Below, piece by piece: positions 29,284 to 42,846 of a DNA stretch of 64,000 nt. The notes under the pieces are model-generated. The model saw only the letters and a list, made by a program, of their open reading frames with translations, had not been told where the DNA came from and did not search any database. The position numbers and the translations under genes were made by a program. How positions within the stretch are numbered: the stretch's first letter is position 1; each line of letters begins with the position of its first letter. Origin of the DNA: Shewanella japonica (lineage in GTDB: Bacteria > Pseudomonadota > Gammaproteobacteria > Enterobacterales > Shewanellaceae); contig NZ_CP020472.1 of assembly GCF_002075795.1 (NCBI RefSeq), forward strand, positions 3,641,001-3,705,000, read 5' to 3'.

Positions 29284-30264
29284 TTAGCTTCTGAATAACG
29301 CTTCAACTGACAAGCCTTGTGCACCTAAAACATCTTTCAATCGTTTTAAAGCTTCAACTTGGATCTGGCGGACACGTTCACGCGTTAGGCCAATCTCAGC
29401 ACCCACATTTTCTAATGTAGAAGGCTCATAACCTAATAAACCAAAACGTCTCGCGAGCACTTCTCTTTGCTTAGTATTTAGCTCATTTAGCCAACCTACT
29501 ATCGAATTTGATAGATCTTCATCCTGCACTTTGTAATCAGGTCCAACCGAATCATCATCAGCAATGACATCTAATAAGGCTTTATCATTTTCGCCGCCTA
29601 ATGGCGTATCTACAGAAGTGATTTTTTCGTTTAGCTTTAACATGCGGCTTACATCGCTAGTAGAAACATCTAACGTATCTGCGATTTCTTCAGCCGTGGG
29701 CTCATGATCTAATTTTTGAGCCAATTGTCTTGCGGTACGAAGGTACACGTTAAGCTCTTTAACGACATGAATAGGTAAACGAATGGTGCGAGTTTGATTC
29801 ATGATAGCGCGCTCAATGGTCTGTCTTATCCACCATGTCGCATAAGTTGAAAAACGAAAGCCTCGCTCTGGGTCAAATTTTTCGACCGCGCGAATAAGTC
29901 CTAGGTTACCTTCTTCAATAAGATCAAGTAACGCTAGTCCACGGTTGTTATACCTTCTGGCAATTTTAACAACTAAACGTAAGTTACTTTCTATCATGCG
30001 GTTACGAGATTTCTCGCAGCCTTTGAGTGCTTTACGTGAAAAGAAGACTTCTTCTTCTGCACTAAGCAAAGGGGAAAAACCAATCTCACCTAAATATAGT
30101 TGAGTGGCGTCAAGATTCTTTTGCAGATCATCTTGAACTTGTTGGTCGATATCGGGTTGCTGTGCTGTTTTGGCTTTAGTTCCTGCCTTTAGTGCAACCT
30201 CTTCTGGTTGTTTAGCTAAATCCATAAGCTCTTCTGCTACTGCAGCGTTTTGTTTCTGGCTCAT
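29284..30264 (-). CDS. rpoS: RNA polymerase sigma factor RpoS
   Basis: A 326-residue stationary-phase/general stress sigma factor. I start at the ATG at 30264 (MSQKQNAAV), because GGGAGAG lies about eight bases upstream; another ATG five codons earlier overlaps that ribosome site. Region 1.2-2.4 ([17 protein letters not shown] through [20 protein letters not shown], about residues 50-165), region 3 and the helix-turn-helix of region 4.2 ([22 protein letters not shown]) are intact. Order nlpD-rpoS is standard, and in relatives the main rpoS promoter lies inside nlpD. The neighbouring mutS lesion does not touch it. Confidence 0.97.
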   Translation of the reverse strand: MSQKQNAAVAEELMDLAKQPEEVALKAGTKAKTAQQPDIDQQVQDDLQKNLDATQLYLGEIGFSPLLSAEEEVFFSRKALKGCEKSRNRMIESNLRLVVKIARRYNNRGLALLDLIEEGNLGLIRAVEKFDPERGFRFSTYATWWIRQTIERAIMNQTRTIRLPIHVVKELNVYLRTARQLAQKLDHEPTAEEIADTLDVSTSDVSRMLKLNEKITSVDTPLGGENDKALLDVIADDDSVGPDYKVQDEDLSNSIVGWLNELNTKQREVLARRFGLLGYEPSTLENVGAEIGLTRERVRQIQVEALKRLKDVLGAQGLSVEALFRS

Positions 30265-30342
30265 ATGGTGCTCTCCCAAACCTGATAAAATTTAAGTATC
30301 TACTGCACTTGCCTATCCTCCGTTTTAATGTGAACTAAACAG

Positions 30343-31233
30343 TTAGCGTTTAGGTAAATAATTTAATGGGTTAACTGACTTACCATGGAGACGGATCTCA
30401 AAATGTAACATCACCTGGTTTGCCCCTGCGCTACCCATTTTCGCCACTGTCTGTCCTGCATTTACATATTGTTTTTCTTTGACCAATATTGCATCAGCAT
30501 GGGCATATGCACTTAAAAAATCTTCGTTATGCTTAATAATGACTAAATTACCATATCCACGAAGTGCATTGCCGGCATAAACCACTCTTCCATCAGCTGC
30601 GGCTTTAATAATATCACCGCGAGAACCCGCAAGCTTAATGCCCTGATTCCCCTGTTGAGTGGTAGAGAAATACCCTATTATTCGACCTTTATTCGGCCAA
30701 TTCCACTTACTTACTTTATCTGGCAAGCGTGAAACAGGATTTTTCGCTACTTGTACCGTTTTTTCTTGGGTAGTTTTTACAGAATACGCAGGCTTTGCTT
30801 TGTGATCAAGCTCTTTTTTTGTACTATTTTTATCAGCACTAGTGCCAGCCTGTTTTGTAGCTGTAGTTTGTTTTGCCACAGGTTTCTTTGCAGGCTTAGG
30901 TTTACTGTTCGCTACAGCAACCGGTTTAGCTGACGTTTTGCTAGGTGTAGGCTGATAGAGTTTCAGCGTCTGCCCGGGGTAAATTGTGTAAGGTGCTTTG
31001 AGGCGATTATATTTAGCAATATCGCTAAAATCCTTGCCTGCCCCCCAAGAAATTGAATACAAGGTATCGCCACGTTTTACTTTGTAAGTGCCAGAGGTGA
31101 TCGAGCCTTTATTGTATTTCGGCCCAGCAGAAGCCGAAATGCTACTCACAGGTGCTGGAGTGTGAGCTTGAAAACTACAACCCGTAATTGAAAGCAATAT
31201 GAAAGTGATTAAAACCCAATTGTGATACTTCAA
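30343..31233 (-). CDS. nlpD: LysM/M23 lipoprotein NlpD, amidase activator
   Basis: A 296-residue lipoprotein (lipobox SITGC, Cys at about residue 19). Domain order: signal, LysM peptidoglycan-binding domain (YKVKRGDTLYSISWG, about 50-90), a Lys/Ala/Thr-rich linker, and a C-terminal LytM/M23 domain (about 185-290). The zinc ligands of active M23 enzymes are degenerate (GIKLAGSRG where an active enzyme has a His/Asp pair, and MLHFEIR where it has HxH), as in NlpD that activates an N-acetylmuramoyl-L-alanine amidase during cell separation. It lies between pcm and rpoS. Confidence 0.93.
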   Translation of the reverse strand: MKYHNWVLITFILLSITGCSFQAHTPAPVSSISASAGPKYNKGSITSGTYKVKRGDTLYSISWGAGKDFSDIAKYNRLKAPYTIYPGQTLKLYQPTPSKTSAKPVAVANSKPKPAKKPVAKQTTATKQAGTSADKNSTKKELDHKAKPAYSVKTTQEKTVQVAKNPVSRLPDKVSKWNWPNKGRIIGYFSTTQQGNQGIKLAGSRGDIIKAAADGRVVYAGNALRGYGNLVIIKHNEDFLSAYAHADAILVKEKQYVNAGQTVAKMGSAGANQVMLHFEIRLHGKSVNPLNYLPKR

Positions 31234-31269
31234 GCATGTTCTCCAAAATGATAGGAAATATCACCCTAA

Positions 31270-31905
31270 TTAAGCGAGTTCGCCATTAATTAATGGGACG
31301 AATTTTACTGCCTCAATAATCTGTGAACTGTACTCATTCCCGTGACGAGTAATTTTTAATAATTGCTGAGAGTCTTCTCCAACAGGGATCACTAATACAC
31401 CGCATTCTGATAACTGCATCAATAAAGCTTCTGGCACTGAAGCTGCAGCAGCAGTCACCATAATGGCATCAAAAGGAGCTTTGTTCTGCCACCCTTTCCA
31501 GCCATCACCGTATTTAAAAGAAACGTTATGCAAATCTAAACGCTTTAATCGCTGCCGAGCTTGAATTTGCAACGCTTTAATTCGTTCAATAGTGCACAGT
31601 TGGGGCACTAACTGAGCTAATATCGCAGCTTGATATCCTGAACCTGTGCCAATCTCCAACACTTTGCTAGGATTATGTTGTAACAACAATTCAGTCATTC
31701 TTGCGACAATATAAGGCTGAGAAATCGTTTGTCCTTGCCCAATGGGTAAGGCGGTATTCTCATAAGCTTTATGCGCCAAAGCGCCATCTAAAAATAGCTC
31801 TCTTGGAGTATTAGACACGGCTTGTAAGACGGCATTATTACGAATCCCAGCTTCGTGTAACTTTCTCGCTAAATTAATGGCAACTGTTGAGGCTACCTGG
31901 CTCAT
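31270..31905 (-). CDS. pcm: protein-L-isoaspartate O-methyltransferase
   Basis: A 211-residue SAM-dependent methyltransferase with motif [16 protein letters not shown] (about residues 79-93) and the [17 protein letters not shown] substrate segment (about 52-68). It methylates isoaspartyl residues in aged proteins to start their repair. Its start overlaps the surE stop in an ATGA, so the two are coupled, and nlpD-rpoS follow. Length and motifs are normal. Confidence 0.95.
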   Translation of the reverse strand: MSQVASTVAINLARKLHEAGIRNNAVLQAVSNTPRELFLDGALAHKAYENTALPIGQGQTISQPYIVARMTELLLQHNPSKVLEIGTGSGYQAAILAQLVPQLCTIERIKALQIQARQRLKRLDLHNVSFKYGDGWKGWQNKAPFDAIMVTAAAASVPEALLMQLSECGVLVIPVGEDSQQLLKITRHGNEYSSQIIEAVKFVPLINGELA

Positions 31906-32651
31906 AGTTTATTTATCCAGTTCTCTAAACCAGCAAGCTGATTATATGCAGTTAAGTCGACAGTTAACGGCGTTATTGAAACAAAACCTTGCTCTACAGT
32001 GCCAAAGTCAGTGTCATCACTCGCATCTTGTTCTTTACCTGGCGGGCCTAACCAGTATATATCTCGCCCAGCAGGATCTTGAGCTTTGATCATGCCTTCA
32101 GCTTTATGTCTCGAGCCTAGGCGAGTCACGCGTATGCCTTTGATTTCTTCTACAGGCAAGTCAGGGACGTTAACATTTAAAATTTGATCATTATTAATGG
32201 GGTGTTCAAGCAAGCCTTGTACAATTCTAGCCGCATAAATTGCAGCACTTTGATAATGTATCAGCTCTTTACCAACTAAAGACACTGCAATGGCAGGCAG
32301 TCCTAAAAATCGCCCTTCCATCGCAGCTGCCACTGTGCCTGAATATAATGTGTCATCACCCATATTTGCGCCTGCATTAATGCCAGATACGACAATATCG
32401 GGTTCATTATCACATAGCTCACGAATTGCTAAATGAACACAATCGGAAGGTGTGCCATTAACCGCAATATACCCATTATCTAAGTTATTAATTCTTAATG
32501 GGTTAGTCAAGGTCAAAGAATTACTCGCTGCAGAACAGTTACGATCAGGAGCGACCACTTTTACCTTCGCGATTTTAGCAAGTTCAACAGCAAGGGCTTT
32601 TATACCAGGAGCCGTTACTCCATCATCATTACTAACAAGTATATTAATCAC
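31902..32651 (-). CDS. surE: 5'/3'-nucleotidase SurE
   Basis: A 249-residue metal-dependent phosphatase. The metal site is visible as SNDDG (residues 7-11), with Ser/Asn in AASNSLT (about 41) and the [18 protein letters not shown] stretch (about 89-106). It removes phosphate from nucleoside monophosphates and short polyphosphates and is a survival protein in stationary phase. It overlaps truD and pcm by four bases on either side (ATGA), so truD-surE-pcm are translated as a coupled set. Confidence 0.95.
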   Translation of the reverse strand: MINILVSNDDGVTAPGIKALAVELAKIAKVKVVAPDRNCSAASNSLTLTNPLRINNLDNGYIAVNGTPSDCVHLAIRELCDNEPDIVVSGINAGANMGDDTLYSGTVAAAMEGRFLGLPAIAVSLVGKELIHYQSAAIYAARIVQGLLEHPINNDQILNVNVPDLPVEEIKGIRVTRLGSRHKAEGMIKAQDPAGRDIYWLGPPGKEQDASDDTDFGTVEQGFVSITPLTVDLTAYNQLAGLENWINKL

Positions 32652-33808
32652 TTTGTCGACTCTTGCGCTTTTTGTAGGTTTTCTGCTTGCATTGAAGCTT
32701 GCATTTGCTGTTCAGCAACCCTTTGCTGACGTGCAACTTCCTGCACATCTTGATAATCCAATAACTCTCGCAAAACGGAAGTTGCATAGCTACCTGCAGG
32801 TAATATGAACTCTATGAGCAAGGTGTCTTGTTCAAAACGATATTTCAATGCTTGCGGTTTTAACAGCATAGGCCGTCTTTCTTGCTCTAACCCAGCTTGC
32901 TCTAACCCTTGTAGATCGTTTGTTAGTGCTATTAACGCAGCTTGCTCAACATTAGCAGCATCAGCTTGAGGGAGTATGCTACCTCTTCCCCATAACGGCG
33001 CCGATAACTGAATATCATTACTTGATAATCTTGCTAATGTTTCAGGATCCCATTTATCTGTCACAAAAAAACTTTTACTCCCCGCAAGCATGACGCAATC
33101 TCCTGTCAGAGGCGCAATACTATGATGGTTTAATCGATAAGACACCACTTGATTAAACACATTAGAGCGAACTGCCGAAAGATACATACTGCGCTTTTTT
33201 CGATCTTTTACTTTTTTTCCAGCTAGCATTTGCTGGCCAAAAATCAAATTCTTACCTTGATGACCAAAGCGCTGTTCCCCAAAATAATTAGGGACACCAG
33301 TTTGCATTACCTGTTGAATACGTTTCTCAAGCTCAGCCTTGTCACTGACATTGCGCAGGGTGAGTTCAAAACGATTTCCAAGTAATGCCCCAATACGCAA
33401 TTTTTTACTATGGCGCTGACTAGATAATATGGTTAAGCGAGGGGTATTTTCTTTATTCGCTAAGTCAACTTCATTCGCCTTTGCATCAGTATTATCTTGT
33501 GTTGAAAGAGACTGCCAGTCAGGGGTTTCTTTTCCCGGAATTCTGACGCCGAACCATTGCTCAGTAACGGCGTTTTTATCTTTTTGGCCCGCGTACGTCA
33601 CTTCTTTTTGATGAACTTTAGCGAATTTAGCCAAGATTTCAGCCACCTGATTGGTATTCAAGCCCTCTTTACGCACATGGATCATATGATGCTCACCTTC
33701 ACCTGTTGGACTGAAAGGGAGCATTTCTTTAACGATAAAATCACTGTTTACAGTACGTAAATCAGCTTTACATGCAGGCTTACCAAAAAGGTAATGTAAC
33801 GAACTCAT
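32648..33808 (-). CDS. truD: tRNA pseudouridine(13) synthase TruD
   Basis: A 386-residue TruD-family enzyme forming pseudouridine at position 13 of tRNA-Glu. The catalytic Asp is in [12 protein letters not shown] (about residue 79), and the [14 protein letters not shown] segment (about 174-187) is typical. A stretch between about 108 and 130 ([22 protein letters not shown]) is a low-complexity insertion relative to the shorter E. coli protein, and the C-terminal tail is Gln-rich. It is coupled to surE and follows ispF by about 60 bases. Confidence 0.93.
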   Translation of the reverse strand: MSSLHYLFGKPACKADLRTVNSDFIVKEMLPFSPTGEGEHHMIHVRKEGLNTNQVAEILAKFAKVHQKEVTYAGQKDKNAVTEQWFGVRIPGKETPDWQSLSTQDNTDAKANEVDLANKENTPRLTILSSQRHSKKLRIGALLGNRFELTLRNVSDKAELEKRIQQVMQTGVPNYFGEQRFGHQGKNLIFGQQMLAGKKVKDRKKRSMYLSAVRSNVFNQVVSYRLNHHSIAPLTGDCVMLAGSKSFFVTDKWDPETLARLSSNDIQLSAPLWGRGSILPQADAANVEQAALIALTNDLQGLEQAGLEQERRPMLLKPQALKYRFEQDTLLIEFILPAGSYATSVLRELLDYQDVQEVARQQRVAEQQMQASMQAENLQKAQESTK

Positions 33809-33869
33809 GATATTTTCTCTAACTCATTGGGGTTGTAAGTTGAACGGCACTTACAAGAAAACGGTTTAA

Positions 33870-34349
33870 CTATTTTTGTGTCATTAATACAACTGACTCA
33901 ACGGCTATACCTTCTTTGCGACCTGTAAAACCTAACTTTTCGGTCGTTGTCGCTTTAACATTAATATTCTCAACATGCGTCTCTAAATCAGTCGCAATAC
34001 ACTGACGAATGGCTTCAATATGAGGTAGCATTTTAGGCGCTTGAGCAATAATAGTGACATCAAGGTTGCCTACAATAAATTGCTTCTGCTTTGCGAGATT
34101 AAAGCAATGTCTTAATAAAACACGGCTATCAGCCCCTGCAAATTCAGCATCGGTGTCAGGAAAATGCTTACCGATATCTCCAAGCGCCATAGCGCCTAAA
34201 ATCGCATCTGAAACAGCATGCAGCACAACATCACCATCAGAGTGAGCAATTAATCCCGTCTCATAAGGTACTGTGACACCACCTAAAATAAGTGGCTTAT
34301 CGCCACCAAACTTGTGTACGTCAAAACCATGTCCAATTCGTATATTCAT
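33870..34349 (-). CDS. ispF: 2-C-methyl-D-erythritol 2,4-cyclodiphosphate synthase
   Basis: A protein of about 159 residues from the ATG at 34349 ([15 protein letters not shown]); an ATG three codons upstream is also possible. The metal ligands Asp and His of GFDVHKF (about residues 8-12) and the [11 protein letters not shown] stretch (about 35-45) mark IspF, which cyclises CDP-methylerythritol phosphate in the non-mevalonate isoprenoid pathway. It follows ispD, the enzyme two steps earlier in the same pathway. Confidence 0.95.
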   Translation of the reverse strand: MNIRIGHGFDVHKFGGDKPLILGGVTVPYETGLIAHSDGDVVLHAVSDAILGAMALGDIGKHFPDTDAEFAGADSRVLLRHCFNLAKQKQFIVGNLDVTIIAQAPKMLPHIEAIRQCIATDLETHVENINVKATTTEKLGFTGRKEGIAVESVVLMTQK

Positions 34350-34394
34350 CATTATCACTTTTCGTTAATGTTTATGCGTATAGGTTTATCAAGC

Positions 34395-35117
34395 TTATTT
34401 GCTATTGATATGCGCTAAAAACAACTTTGCAAGTTGCAGATCATCAGGGTGAGTCACTTTAATATTGTCAGCTCTACCGTTGACCAAGCCTGGCTTCACG
34501 CCAGCCCACTCCATCGCACTGGCTTCATCTGTAATCGTGATATTTTGCTCAAGTGCTGATGATAGATGTTGTTGCAACTGCCCTGCTGGGAATAGCTGTG
34601 GCGTCAATGCATGCCATAAATTATCTCGGCACACGGTTTCTGCAATTGACAGACTCGATAACTCACACCTTTTCATGGTATCTCTTACCGGCATAGCCAA
34701 AATAGCGCCTTGTGGAAATTGCTCTCGAGAAGACAATAATTTATCGATATCAGTTTGGGTTAAACATGGCCTTGCTGCATCATGAACCAATGCCCATTTA
34801 GGCTGAGTGCTGTGATCATTTTTACAGATAGCGCTAAGAGCGGCGAGCACAGAATCAGCTCGTTCATCTCCGCCGATAACAGTTGTTATCTTTGGATGTT
34901 CAGCCTGAGACAATGTCTCAAAGAATCGATCGTCAGGATGCAAAGCAACAATGACTTCACTGATATCAGCATGAGCGATTAAGCTATCTAAGGTGTGGGC
35001 TAAAATACTTTGCTCACCAAGTGCTAAATACTGTTTGGGAATAGTGGCGCCCATTCTTGCGCCAATGCCAGCTGCCGGAACAATGGCAATCACATCTGAT
35101 GTTACAGACTTCATCAT
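34395..35117 (-). CDS. ispD: 2-C-methyl-D-erythritol 4-phosphate cytidylyltransferase
   Basis: A nucleotidyltransferase of about 240 residues with the N-terminal IVPAAGIGARMG loop (about 10-21) that binds CTP and VHDAARPCLT (about 106-115). It makes CDP-methylerythritol. The frame is open from a TTG at 35132 that overlaps the end of ftsB; I prefer the ATG at 35117 (or 35114), as the first residues of IspD are short, though no strong ribosome site decides it. ftsB-ispD-ispF is a conserved gammaproteobacterial order. Confidence 0.93.
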   Translation of the reverse strand: MMKSVTSDVIAIVPAAGIGARMGATIPKQYLALGEQSILAHTLDSLIAHADISEVIVALHPDDRFFETLSQAEHPKITTVIGGDERADSVLAALSAICKNDHSTQPKWALVHDAARPCLTQTDIDKLLSSREQFPQGAILAMPVRDTMKRCELSSLSIAETVCRDNLWHALTPQLFPAGQLQQHLSSALEQNITITDEASAMEWAGVKPGLVNGRADNIKVTHPDDLQLAKLFLAHINSK

Positions 35118-35121
35118 TTTT

Positions 35122-35424
35122 TTACTGACCAAAGGTAGAATTATTACGAGGATTATTACCTACGACACGAAAGAAAGTTTCTCCTTCCTTTACCATGCCT
35201 AGCTCATTGCGAGCACGTTCTTCAATTGCTTCAGTGCCACTTTTAAGATCAATAATCTCTTCTTTAAGCACGAGGTTTCTTGCAATAAGTTTATTATTAC
35301 TTTCTTGTTGGCTGGCAATTTGCTTTTGCAAATTCATATACTGAGAAAGGTTGTTCTCGCCTAACCATAGTCGATACTGCAACAAGCCTACTAAGATAAA
35401 AAGTAATAGTAAAAGTCGTTTCAT
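35122..35424 (-). CDS. ftsB: cell division protein FtsB
   Basis: A 100-residue bitopic membrane protein. A single N-terminal helix (about residues 3-20) is followed by a periplasmic coiled coil (about 28-65) containing ARNLVLKEEIIDLKSG, then the EERARNELGMVKEGETFF segment characteristic of FtsB/DivIC. It forms the FtsQLB complex that triggers septal peptidoglycan synthesis. It lies upstream of ispD with its stop next to the ispD start, and downstream of eno. Confidence 0.94.
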   Translation of the reverse strand: MKRLLLLLFILVGLLQYRLWLGENNLSQYMNLQKQIASQQESNNKLIARNLVLKEEIIDLKSGTEAIEERARNELGMVKEGETFFRVVGNNPRNNSTFGQ

Positions 35425-35475
35425 ATAGTTGGTTTTCGGCGAAATTTAAAAATAATAGTAATGCTATAGTACAAC

Positions 35476-35505
35476 AAAAAAGGCCACCTAGTGGTGACCT
35501 TTTTA
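35476..35505 (-). terminator. terminator of eno
   Basis: The stem ggccacc/ggtgacc has one mismatch, a 4-base loop, A6 on the left and T5 on the right, 20 bases past the eno stop. ftsB transcription must start afresh or read through. Confidence 0.75.
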
Positions 35506-35526
35506 AGATTTAGCTAAGATTTGAAA

Positions 35527-36855
<1,329 letters not shown>

Positions 36856-37019
36856 TTAAAATAGAAAATCAATACCAATAATCAGTAACATTAATCTAAA
36901 TAATGAATCACTATTGGTATTTCACTTTCAGTTTGGTAATTTAAAATCAATTCGCAGCATAGCATAGACCTATTATGTTAGCGCAGCAACTATCAAAGCG
37001 CACAAGATTGTCTATGGAC

Positions 37020-37053
37020 AAAAAAAAAGCCATTGATGTTGGCATCAATGGCT
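37020..37053 (-). terminator. terminator of pyrG
   Basis: The stem agccattgat/atcaatggct has a 6-base loop and A9 to its left (U9 on the minus strand), just past the pyrG stop. Confidence 0.88.
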
Positions 37054-37061
37054 TTCATTAT

Positions 37062-39252
<2,191 letters not shown>

Positions 39253-40176
39253 TTATTTGCTTCGCTCGGTTTGCTTAACGGTATCCCAATATGCGTCTAG
39301 CTCTTCGAGTGTATGCTCACTCATGGGTTTTGTACTTTTTTCAGCTAAACTTTCAACACCTTTAAATCGACGCTCAAATTTTTGATTCGCTTGTCGTAAA
39401 GCAGATTCAGGATTAACACCTAGATGCCGCGCCATATTGGCTACAGCAAAAAGTAAATCCCCCATTTCATCAACCACTTTAGCTTGGTAGATTTCTGGCT
39501 CAGCTTGTAAATGTTTCGCCTCTTCCATGACTTCGTCTATTTCTTCATGGACTTTAGCGACAACAGGGGCTAAATCAGGCCAATCAAAGCCGACTTTTGC
39601 AACTCGTTTTTGAATTTTAATCGCGCGATTTAACGCAGGAAGTGATACTGGAATATCATCAAGTAGAGAAAACTGCTGTTTTTGTTCACGCTCTGTTTGT
39701 TTAATCGCCTCCCAAGACTGTTTGACTTTTTCGGCGTTGTCTATTGCCGTGTCATTGTTAGTTGGCACAGTGTTAGTAGGCGCACTGTTAGTTGAACCTA
39801 GCTTTAGAGCGCTTTGTTGATGAAATACATGCGGGTGTCGGCGGGTTAATTTATCGCAAATTTTATCTACTACGGTGGCAAAATCAAATAAACCCTGCTC
39901 TTTTCCTAATTGACAGTAAAACACCACTTGAAATAACAAGTCGCCTAGCTCATCTGGTAATGATGTTAAGTCGGCTTGCTCAATGGCATCAGCGACTTCA
40001 TAAGCCTCTTCAAGCGTAAACGGCACTATGCTCGCAAATGTCTGTTGTTTATCCCATGGGCATCCCGTTTCAGGATCTCGCAGTTTTTCCATTATGTTTA
40101 ACAATGGTTGAATAATGTTTTTTGGCTGGCTTACTAACAGGGCATCTAATTCAGCAGAATCTGGAGTTTGTGACAT
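39253..40176 (-). CDS. mazG: nucleoside triphosphate pyrophosphohydrolase MazG
   Basis: A 307-residue house-cleaning NTPase with two MazG domains: the first with LEEAYEVADAIEQ and LPDELGDLLFQVVFY (about residues 53-90), the second with KVHEEIDEVMEEAKH and VVDEMGDLLFAVANMA (about 207-250). It hydrolyses NTPs to NMP and pyrophosphate and in E. coli lowers ppGpp. It is about 40 residues longer than the E. coli protein, partly because of an insertion STNSAPTNTVPTNNDTAID (about 127-145) encoded by 15-base repeats. It follows relA, a functional neighbour. Confidence 0.95.
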   Translation of the reverse strand: MSQTPDSAELDALLVSQPKNIIQPLLNIMEKLRDPETGCPWDKQQTFASIVPFTLEEAYEVADAIEQADLTSLPDELGDLLFQVVFYCQLGKEQGLFDFATVVDKICDKLTRRHPHVFHQQSALKLGSTNSAPTNTVPTNNDTAIDNAEKVKQSWEAIKQTEREQKQQFSLLDDIPVSLPALNRAIKIQKRVAKVGFDWPDLAPVVAKVHEEIDEVMEEAKHLQAEPEIYQAKVVDEMGDLLFAVANMARHLGVNPESALRQANQKFERRFKGVESLAEKSTKPMSEHTLEELDAYWDTVKQTERSK

Positions 40177-40235
40177 GGTAAATACTCTTTTGCGCGTTTT
40201 AAAAATGGGACAAACAGTAAACTAAAGCTATGAAA

Positions 40236-40270
40236 GAAAAAGGTGGTAAACCAGTTGATTTACCACCTTA
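40236..40270 (-). terminator. terminator of relA
   Basis: The stem aaggtggtaaa/tttaccacctt has an 8-base loop and an A-rich left flank, about 35 bases past the relA stop. Confidence 0.8.
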
Positions 40271-40303
40271 ATTAAAACGTATCACTTTCAACTAGTCGAA
40301 TGA

Positions 40304-42511
40304 TTATAAACGTCTTGCTTCAATCACACCCTCTATCTGACCAAGCTTAACTAATATTCTTGATAAGCCATCTAAATTATACAGTTCTAATTCAAGGTCG
40401 ACTGCAGCAGTTTGATTTTTTTCATCCGATGTTGAGCTCATCGCCATCACATTGGACTTTTCAGCCGCAAGCACCGTTGTGACGTCTCTTAACAAGCCGC
40501 TTCTATCGTGAGCGCTCACTTGGACTTTAATGCGATAACCACCTGAATAGTTCTCGCCCCAAACGACCTCCACGCTGCGCTCAGGGTGAGCACGCATTAA
40601 CTCTTTAACTTGTGAGCAATCACTACGATGTACCGATACGCCACGCCCCATGGTGATATAACCAAATATTTCATCTCCAGGAACAGGTTTACAGCAACTT
40701 GCAATGTGGCTTAATAAATTGCCTACCCCATTAACTTCGACCTGACCTTTGCCTTTGCGAGCAGGCTTTGTATGGGAGCGTTTAATGATTTCTTCGACAA
40801 TTTCTTGTTCTGTACTCGGCTCTTTACGCAAGCTAGTTTCAACAAAGTTGACCACTTGGTTTAAACGTAAATCCCCCCCACCTATCGCCGCTAACATGTC
40901 ATCCATAGAGTTCATGTTAAAACGCTCAACCGCAACTTGAGCATCTTTAAGTTTCAGCGACACTCTTGCTAGTTCAGCCTCTAGTAATTCTTTACCTGCA
41001 ACCATGTTTTTGTCACGGTCTTGTTGTTTAAACCAGTGCTGAATTTTAGAGCGTGAACGAGATGACTTAATGTAGCCTAAGTTAGGGTTAAGCCAATCGC
41101 GTTTCGGGTTAGGGTGTTTTGAGGTGATGATTTCAATTCGTTCACCGGTCTCAACTTGGTATGTAAACGGCACAATACGCCCATCCACTTTAGCGCCAAT
41201 ACATTTGTGACCGACATGGGAGTGAATGTAGTAAGCAAAATCCAGTACCGTGGAACCTAGCGGTAAATCGACTACCTCACCATTGGGGGTAAATACATAT
41301 GCTCGGTCTTCGAAAACCTGACTGCGCACTTCTTCGACAAGGTTGCCAGTTTCAGCCACATCCTCTTGCCACAATAAAATCTTACGTAGCCAGTTAATTT
41401 TTTCTTCATAGCCACTTTGTTTACCACCAGCAGTACCTTCTTTATACTTCCAGTGAGCTGCCACACCGAGCTCTGCATCTTGATGCATGGTTTCTGTGCG
41501 GATTTGTATTTCAACGGTCTTGCCTTCTGGGCCCACAACCACAGTGTGGATAGATTGATAGCCATTAGGTTTTGGGTTTGCGACATAATCATCGAACTCT
41601 CGCGGAATATGGTGCCACAAGGTATGCACAACCCCTAAAGCACCATAACAGTCTTGCAAGCGATCAGTGACAATTCGCACCGCTCGTACATCAAATAGCT
41701 CATCAAAGGTAAGGTCTTTACCCTTCATTTTTCGCCAAATACTGTAAATATGCTTTGGACGACCGTAGACTTTAGCGCGAATATTATCTTTATCTAAACG
41801 CTCTTGCAGCTGAGTAACAAACTTATCGACAAACACTTCTCGATCGACACGTTTACCGTCTAATTGCTTAGCAATATCTTTATAAACAACTGGGTGCAGG
41901 TATCTAAAAGAGATGTCTTCTAGTTCCCATTTAAGTTGGCCGATACCTAACCGGTTGGCAAGAGGGGCATAAATATCAGCAACTTCACGCGCAATCAAAA
42001 CCCGAGTTTCTTCATCGCCATTTTTGACTTCACGAAGTAAACGTAACCGCTCAGCAAGTTTTATTACTACAGCACGAACATCTTCGACCATAGCCAATAG
42101 CATTTTACGAATATTATCAATTTGCGGTTCGGCTGCACGAGAATCTTGGCTGACTTTTAGTGCACCAATGGCTTCCATGGTGACAACACTCGCCACAAGT
42201 TTACTTAAACTTGCACCAAATTTTTCTTCGATATCCTCAATGGATAATATGCCTTCATCATGAACGATAAAAAGCAGTGAGGCCTGCAGGGTTTCGATGT
42301 CCATGTTTAAAGGGGCAAGAATCTCGACCATCTCTCGTGCTCGGTCAAGTAATCCACGATGAACATCTGGCGTTGCGGTTGGCAAAGCATCGAGCTGTTG
42401 AATAAGTTCCAGCAACATTTGGGCTTCTTCGGCGTTTTCTATATAACGCTTAACCCATTCATCGATATTAAAATCTGATGAATTGAAATGTGCTTCTCGG
42501 ACTGAGACCAT
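40304..42511 (-). CDS. relA: (p)ppGpp synthetase RelA
   Basis: A 735-residue stringent-response enzyme. Domain order: an N-terminal inactive HD-like hydrolase domain (FIVHDEG at about 87-93 replaces the HD motif), a synthetase domain with PNGYQSIHT (about 310-318) and EIQIRTETMHQDAE, a TGS domain (about 410-470), a helical/zinc-finger part with CCKPVPGDEI, and an ACT domain at the C-terminus. It makes (p)ppGpp when uncharged tRNA occupies ribosomes. It lies between rlmD and mazG, as in E. coli. Confidence 0.97.
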   Translation of the reverse strand: MVSVREAHFNSSDFNIDEWVKRYIENAEEAQMLLELIQQLDALPTATPDVHRGLLDRAREMVEILAPLNMDIETLQASLLFIVHDEGILSIEDIEEKFGASLSKLVASVVTMEAIGALKVSQDSRAAEPQIDNIRKMLLAMVEDVRAVVIKLAERLRLLREVKNGDEETRVLIAREVADIYAPLANRLGIGQLKWELEDISFRYLHPVVYKDIAKQLDGKRVDREVFVDKFVTQLQERLDKDNIRAKVYGRPKHIYSIWRKMKGKDLTFDELFDVRAVRIVTDRLQDCYGALGVVHTLWHHIPREFDDYVANPKPNGYQSIHTVVVGPEGKTVEIQIRTETMHQDAELGVAAHWKYKEGTAGGKQSGYEEKINWLRKILLWQEDVAETGNLVEEVRSQVFEDRAYVFTPNGEVVDLPLGSTVLDFAYYIHSHVGHKCIGAKVDGRIVPFTYQVETGERIEIITSKHPNPKRDWLNPNLGYIKSSRSRSKIQHWFKQQDRDKNMVAGKELLEAELARVSLKLKDAQVAVERFNMNSMDDMLAAIGGGDLRLNQVVNFVETSLRKEPSTEQEIVEEIIKRSHTKPARKGKGQVEVNGVGNLLSHIASCCKPVPGDEIFGYITMGRGVSVHRSDCSQVKELMRAHPERSVEVVWGENYSGGYRIKVQVSAHDRSGLLRDVTTVLAAEKSNVMAMSSTSDEKNQTAAVDLELELYNLDGLSRILVKLGQIEGVIEARRL

Positions 42512-42846
42512 AGTAAACTTCCTTTTCGGTACTTATTTTACCCTTACAATGAAACAAGCAATATCAACAAAACTAACGCAGCGCATTTCGCCCTGCACAG
42601 ATAAAAATAGTCATCTTGAGGGTTGAGTATTTTATGTCAAATTAATATTACTCAATTTACAAATTCTTACGTAAAATTCAAATTTCAGCTTATTGTTTGG
42701 CCAAAAGTGAGTTGTTCTGGGTATTGGCGACACGTAATATCAATAATAAATCATCTAGAATGAATTTAGTGTTACGTGAGCAACATTCCCCAAAAACCTT
42801 TAGCCAATAACCAAAAAATGAGCCGACTTGCTTTGGCTGGTTCAAC
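42512..42846. other. relA-rlmD spacer
   Basis: An AT-rich spacer of 335 bases, presumably with a relA promoter. A 62-codon frame on the minus strand (42690-42878) overlaps the rlmD end and is not convincing. No terminator for rlmD is visible. Confidence 0.45.
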
